Source: Roseateles_E cavernae
GTDB taxonomy: Bacteria > Pseudomonadota > Gammaproteobacteria > Burkholderiales > Burkholderiaceae_C
Reading direction: 5' to 3'
DNA: 64,000 nucleotides
Assembly: GCF_040187885.1 (NCBI RefSeq)
Contig: NZ_JBDPLH010000004.1
Coordinates: forward strand, 266,118-330,117
Shown: one piece after another, positions 62,725 to 64,000 of the stretch
How the letters are laid out: each line of letters starts with the position of its first letter
Numbering within the stretch: position 1 is the first letter of the stretch
Notes under the pieces: generated by a model
The model's input: only the letters and a program-made list of their open reading frames with translations
Told to the model about the DNA's origin: nothing
Databases searched by the model: none
Program-made: the position numbers and the translations under genes

Positions 62725-63602
62725 GCGCCACTTCTACATCCACGCCGCGGCGTCGCGACTTCCGCTTCTTCGAGCGACTGCGCGTGCGCTGGGCCGAGAT
62801 CGATGCGCAACACATCGTCTTCAACGGCCATTACCTGACCTATTTCGACACCGCGGTCGGCGGCTACTGGCGTGCGCTGGCCCTGCCTTACTCGGCGACG
62901 ATGGCCGAGCTGGGCGGCGATCTGTTCGTGCGCAAGGCCACGCTGGAGTACCTGGACTCGGCCCGCTTCGAGGAGCTGCTCGATGTGGGCGTGCGCTGCG
63001 AGCGGGTCGGCAACAGCTCGATGAGCCTGCACTGCGCGGTGTTTCGCGGCGAGGACTGCCTGGTCCATGGCGAGCTGGTCTATGTGTTTGCCGATGCCCA
63101 GAGCCGCACACCGAAGCCGGTGCCGCAGGGCCTGCGCGAGCTGCTGACCGGCTTCGAGAAGGGCGCGGCGATGGCGCGGGTGCGCGTTGCGGCCTGGGCC
63201 GAGCTGGGCGCCGAGGCGCAGCGGATCCGCCAGGCCGTCTTCGTGGACGAGCAGAAGATCCCGGCCGAGATGGAGTGGGACAGCGCCGACGCGAGCTGCC
63301 TGCATGCGGTGGCCTACAACCGGCTGGGCCGGCCGCTGGCCACCGGTCGCCTGCTCGAGCATGTGCCCGGCGTGGCCAAGATCGGCCGCATGGCGGTGAT
63401 CGCTGCGCTGCGCGGCAGCCGGGTCGGGCGCGAGGTGCTGGAGGCGCTGATGCAGGCGGGCCGCGAGCGCGGCTACCGCGAGGTTCTGCTGCACGCCCAG
63501 CTGTCGGCCGAGGGCTTTTACACCCGCGCCGGCTTCCAGCGCCGCGGCCCCGTCTTCGACGAGGCCGGCATCGCCCATGTGGAGATGGTCCGGGCGCTGT
63601 AG
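62721..63602 (+). CDS. Fusion of YbgC-like acyl-CoA thioesterase and GNAT acetyltransferase
   Basis: The 293-residue protein joins a hotdog thioesterase (about 1-150; catalytic Asp in RWAEIDAQHIVFNGHYL) to a GNAT domain (about 155-293; ElaA/YitI-like, with FVDEQKIPAEMEWD, KIGRMAVIAALRGSRVGREVLEAL and ILHAQ-type LLHAQLSAEGFYTRAGF). There is no stop or frameshift between the domains; the link LLTGFEKGAAMAR is short. In related genomes these are often separate neighbouring genes. The start overlaps the esterase stop (ATGA). Confidence 0.85.
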   Translation: MSATSTSTPRRRDFRFFERLRVRWAEIDAQHIVFNGHYLTYFDTAVGGYWRALALPYSATMAELGGDLFVRKATLEYLDSARFEELLDVGVRCERVGNSSMSLHCAVFRGEDCLVHGELVYVFADAQSRTPKPVPQGLRELLTGFEKGAAMARVRVAAWAELGAEAQRIRQAVFVDEQKIPAEMEWDSADASCLHAVAYNRLGRPLATGRLLEHVPGVAKIGRMAVIAALRGSRVGREVLEALMQAGRERGYREVLLHAQLSAEGFYTRAGFQRRGPVFDEAGIAHVEMVRAL

Positions 63603-63618
63603 CGCTTCGGAGGTGGGC

Positions 63619-64000
63619 CTATTTCAGCCCGCCGCTGAGGAACTGCTGCAGGCGCGGGCTCTGCGGCTTGAGCAGCACCTCGCGCGGATTGCCCTGCTCC
63701 TCGACCTTGCCCTGGTGCAGAAACATCGTGTGGGTCGAGACCTCGCGGGCGAAGCCCATCTCGTGGGTCACGACAATCATCGTGCGGCCCTCGGCCGCCA
63801 GGTCACGCATCACCTTCAGCACCTCGCCGACCAGCTCCGGGTCCAGCGCCGAGGTCGGCTCGTCGAACAGCATCACCTCGGGCTCCACCGCCAGCGCCCG
63901 CGCGATCGCAACGCGCTGCTGCTCGCCGCCGCTGAGCTGGGCCGGGTAGACATCCTTGCGGTGCGCCACGCCGACGCGGGCCAGCAAGGCCTCGGCCTTC
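63619..64000 (-). CDS. Amino-acid ABC transporter ATPase, 3' part (runs off the right edge)
   Basis: The visible 127 residues hold the signature LSGGEQQRVAIARAL, Walker B EVMLFDEPTSALDPE and switch histidine in VVTHEMGFARE, ending LQQFLSGGLK. This matches GlnQ/ArtP-type polar amino-acid importers. Walker A and the start lie beyond position 64000, so the coordinate is a truncation and not a real end. Confidence 0.9.
   Translation of the reverse strand, partial: KAEALLARVGVAHRKDVYPAQLSGGEQQRVAIARALAVEPEVMLFDEPTSALDPELVGEVLKVMRDLAAEGRTMIVVTHEMGFAREVSTHTMFLHQGKVEEQGNPREVLLKPQSPRLQQFLSGGLK

Overview
The window is GC-rich chromosomal DNA, densely packed with genes. I read it as a betaproteobacterium of the Burkholderiales, most likely the Roseateles/Pelomonas/Mitsuaria group (Sphaerotilaceae). 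The pointers are a Bug-type solute receptor, a CzcI-like protein at the head of a metal-efflux cluster, a Lrp regulator and siderophore receptor pairing, and many ATGA-coupled genes. This placement is inference from gene content. I saw no rRNA gene, complete tRNA gene, CRISPR array, transposase or phage module.

Layout. 1-8.2 kb: an S9 peptidase, a secreted haloperoxidase-like hydrolase with a divergent OhrR/MarR regulator that share an operator motif, YnfA, a lectin-like lipoprotein, a PLP-dependent trans-sulfuration enzyme, an M48-like metalloprotease and small proteins. 8.4-13.3 kb: a three-gene MksF-MksE-MksB (JetABC-like) condensin operon without a JetD/MksG nuclease. 13.3-17.7 kb: a cobalamin riboswitch followed by a TonB receptor, a PepSY membrane protein and a thioredoxin-like [2Fe-2S] ferredoxin. 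17.9 kb: a GreA/GreB-like factor. 18.5-21.2 kb: three minus-strand genes of lower GC (a lipoprotein, a P-loop ATPase with a possible nuclease C-terminus, a HEAT-like protein), each followed by a 57-58 bp attC-like site. I interpret this as an integron cassette array without an integrase (CALIN).

21.4-29.1 kb: a tandem FKBP, GluQRS, LysR with divergent pirin, a DUF599 membrane protein, an ABC exporter and a chemoreceptor. 29.2-36.0 kb: a heavy-metal RND efflux cluster (czcI-like, outer-membrane factor, His-containing periplasmic protein, adaptor, RND pump, second His-rich protein). 36.1-42.3 kb: a diguanylate cyclase, then an ABC transporter cluster of the AttEFGH type with a CPBP protease and a lipocalin-like AttH protein. 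42.3-52.9 kb: housekeeping genes (miaA, an MFS pump, a large-subunit-type pseudouridine synthase, mutL, dedA, amiC, tsaE, queG, an AEC transporter, a chalcone-isomerase-like protein). 53-64 kb: a Bug receptor, xerD, Lrp, a Fur-type siderophore receptor, marC, isocitrate lyase with a palindromic upstream site and a terminator, an iron-dependent alcohol dehydrogenase, an HSL-type esterase, a thioesterase-GNAT fusion and the 3' part of an amino-acid ABC ATPase that runs off the right edge.

The most notable items are the cassette array and its ATPase cargo, the cobalamin-riboswitch operon, the condensin operon lacking its nuclease, the shared OhrR operator, and a 14-base motif (GGGYCAGGTCTTGC) that recurs nine times in coding and non-coding DNA on both strands.
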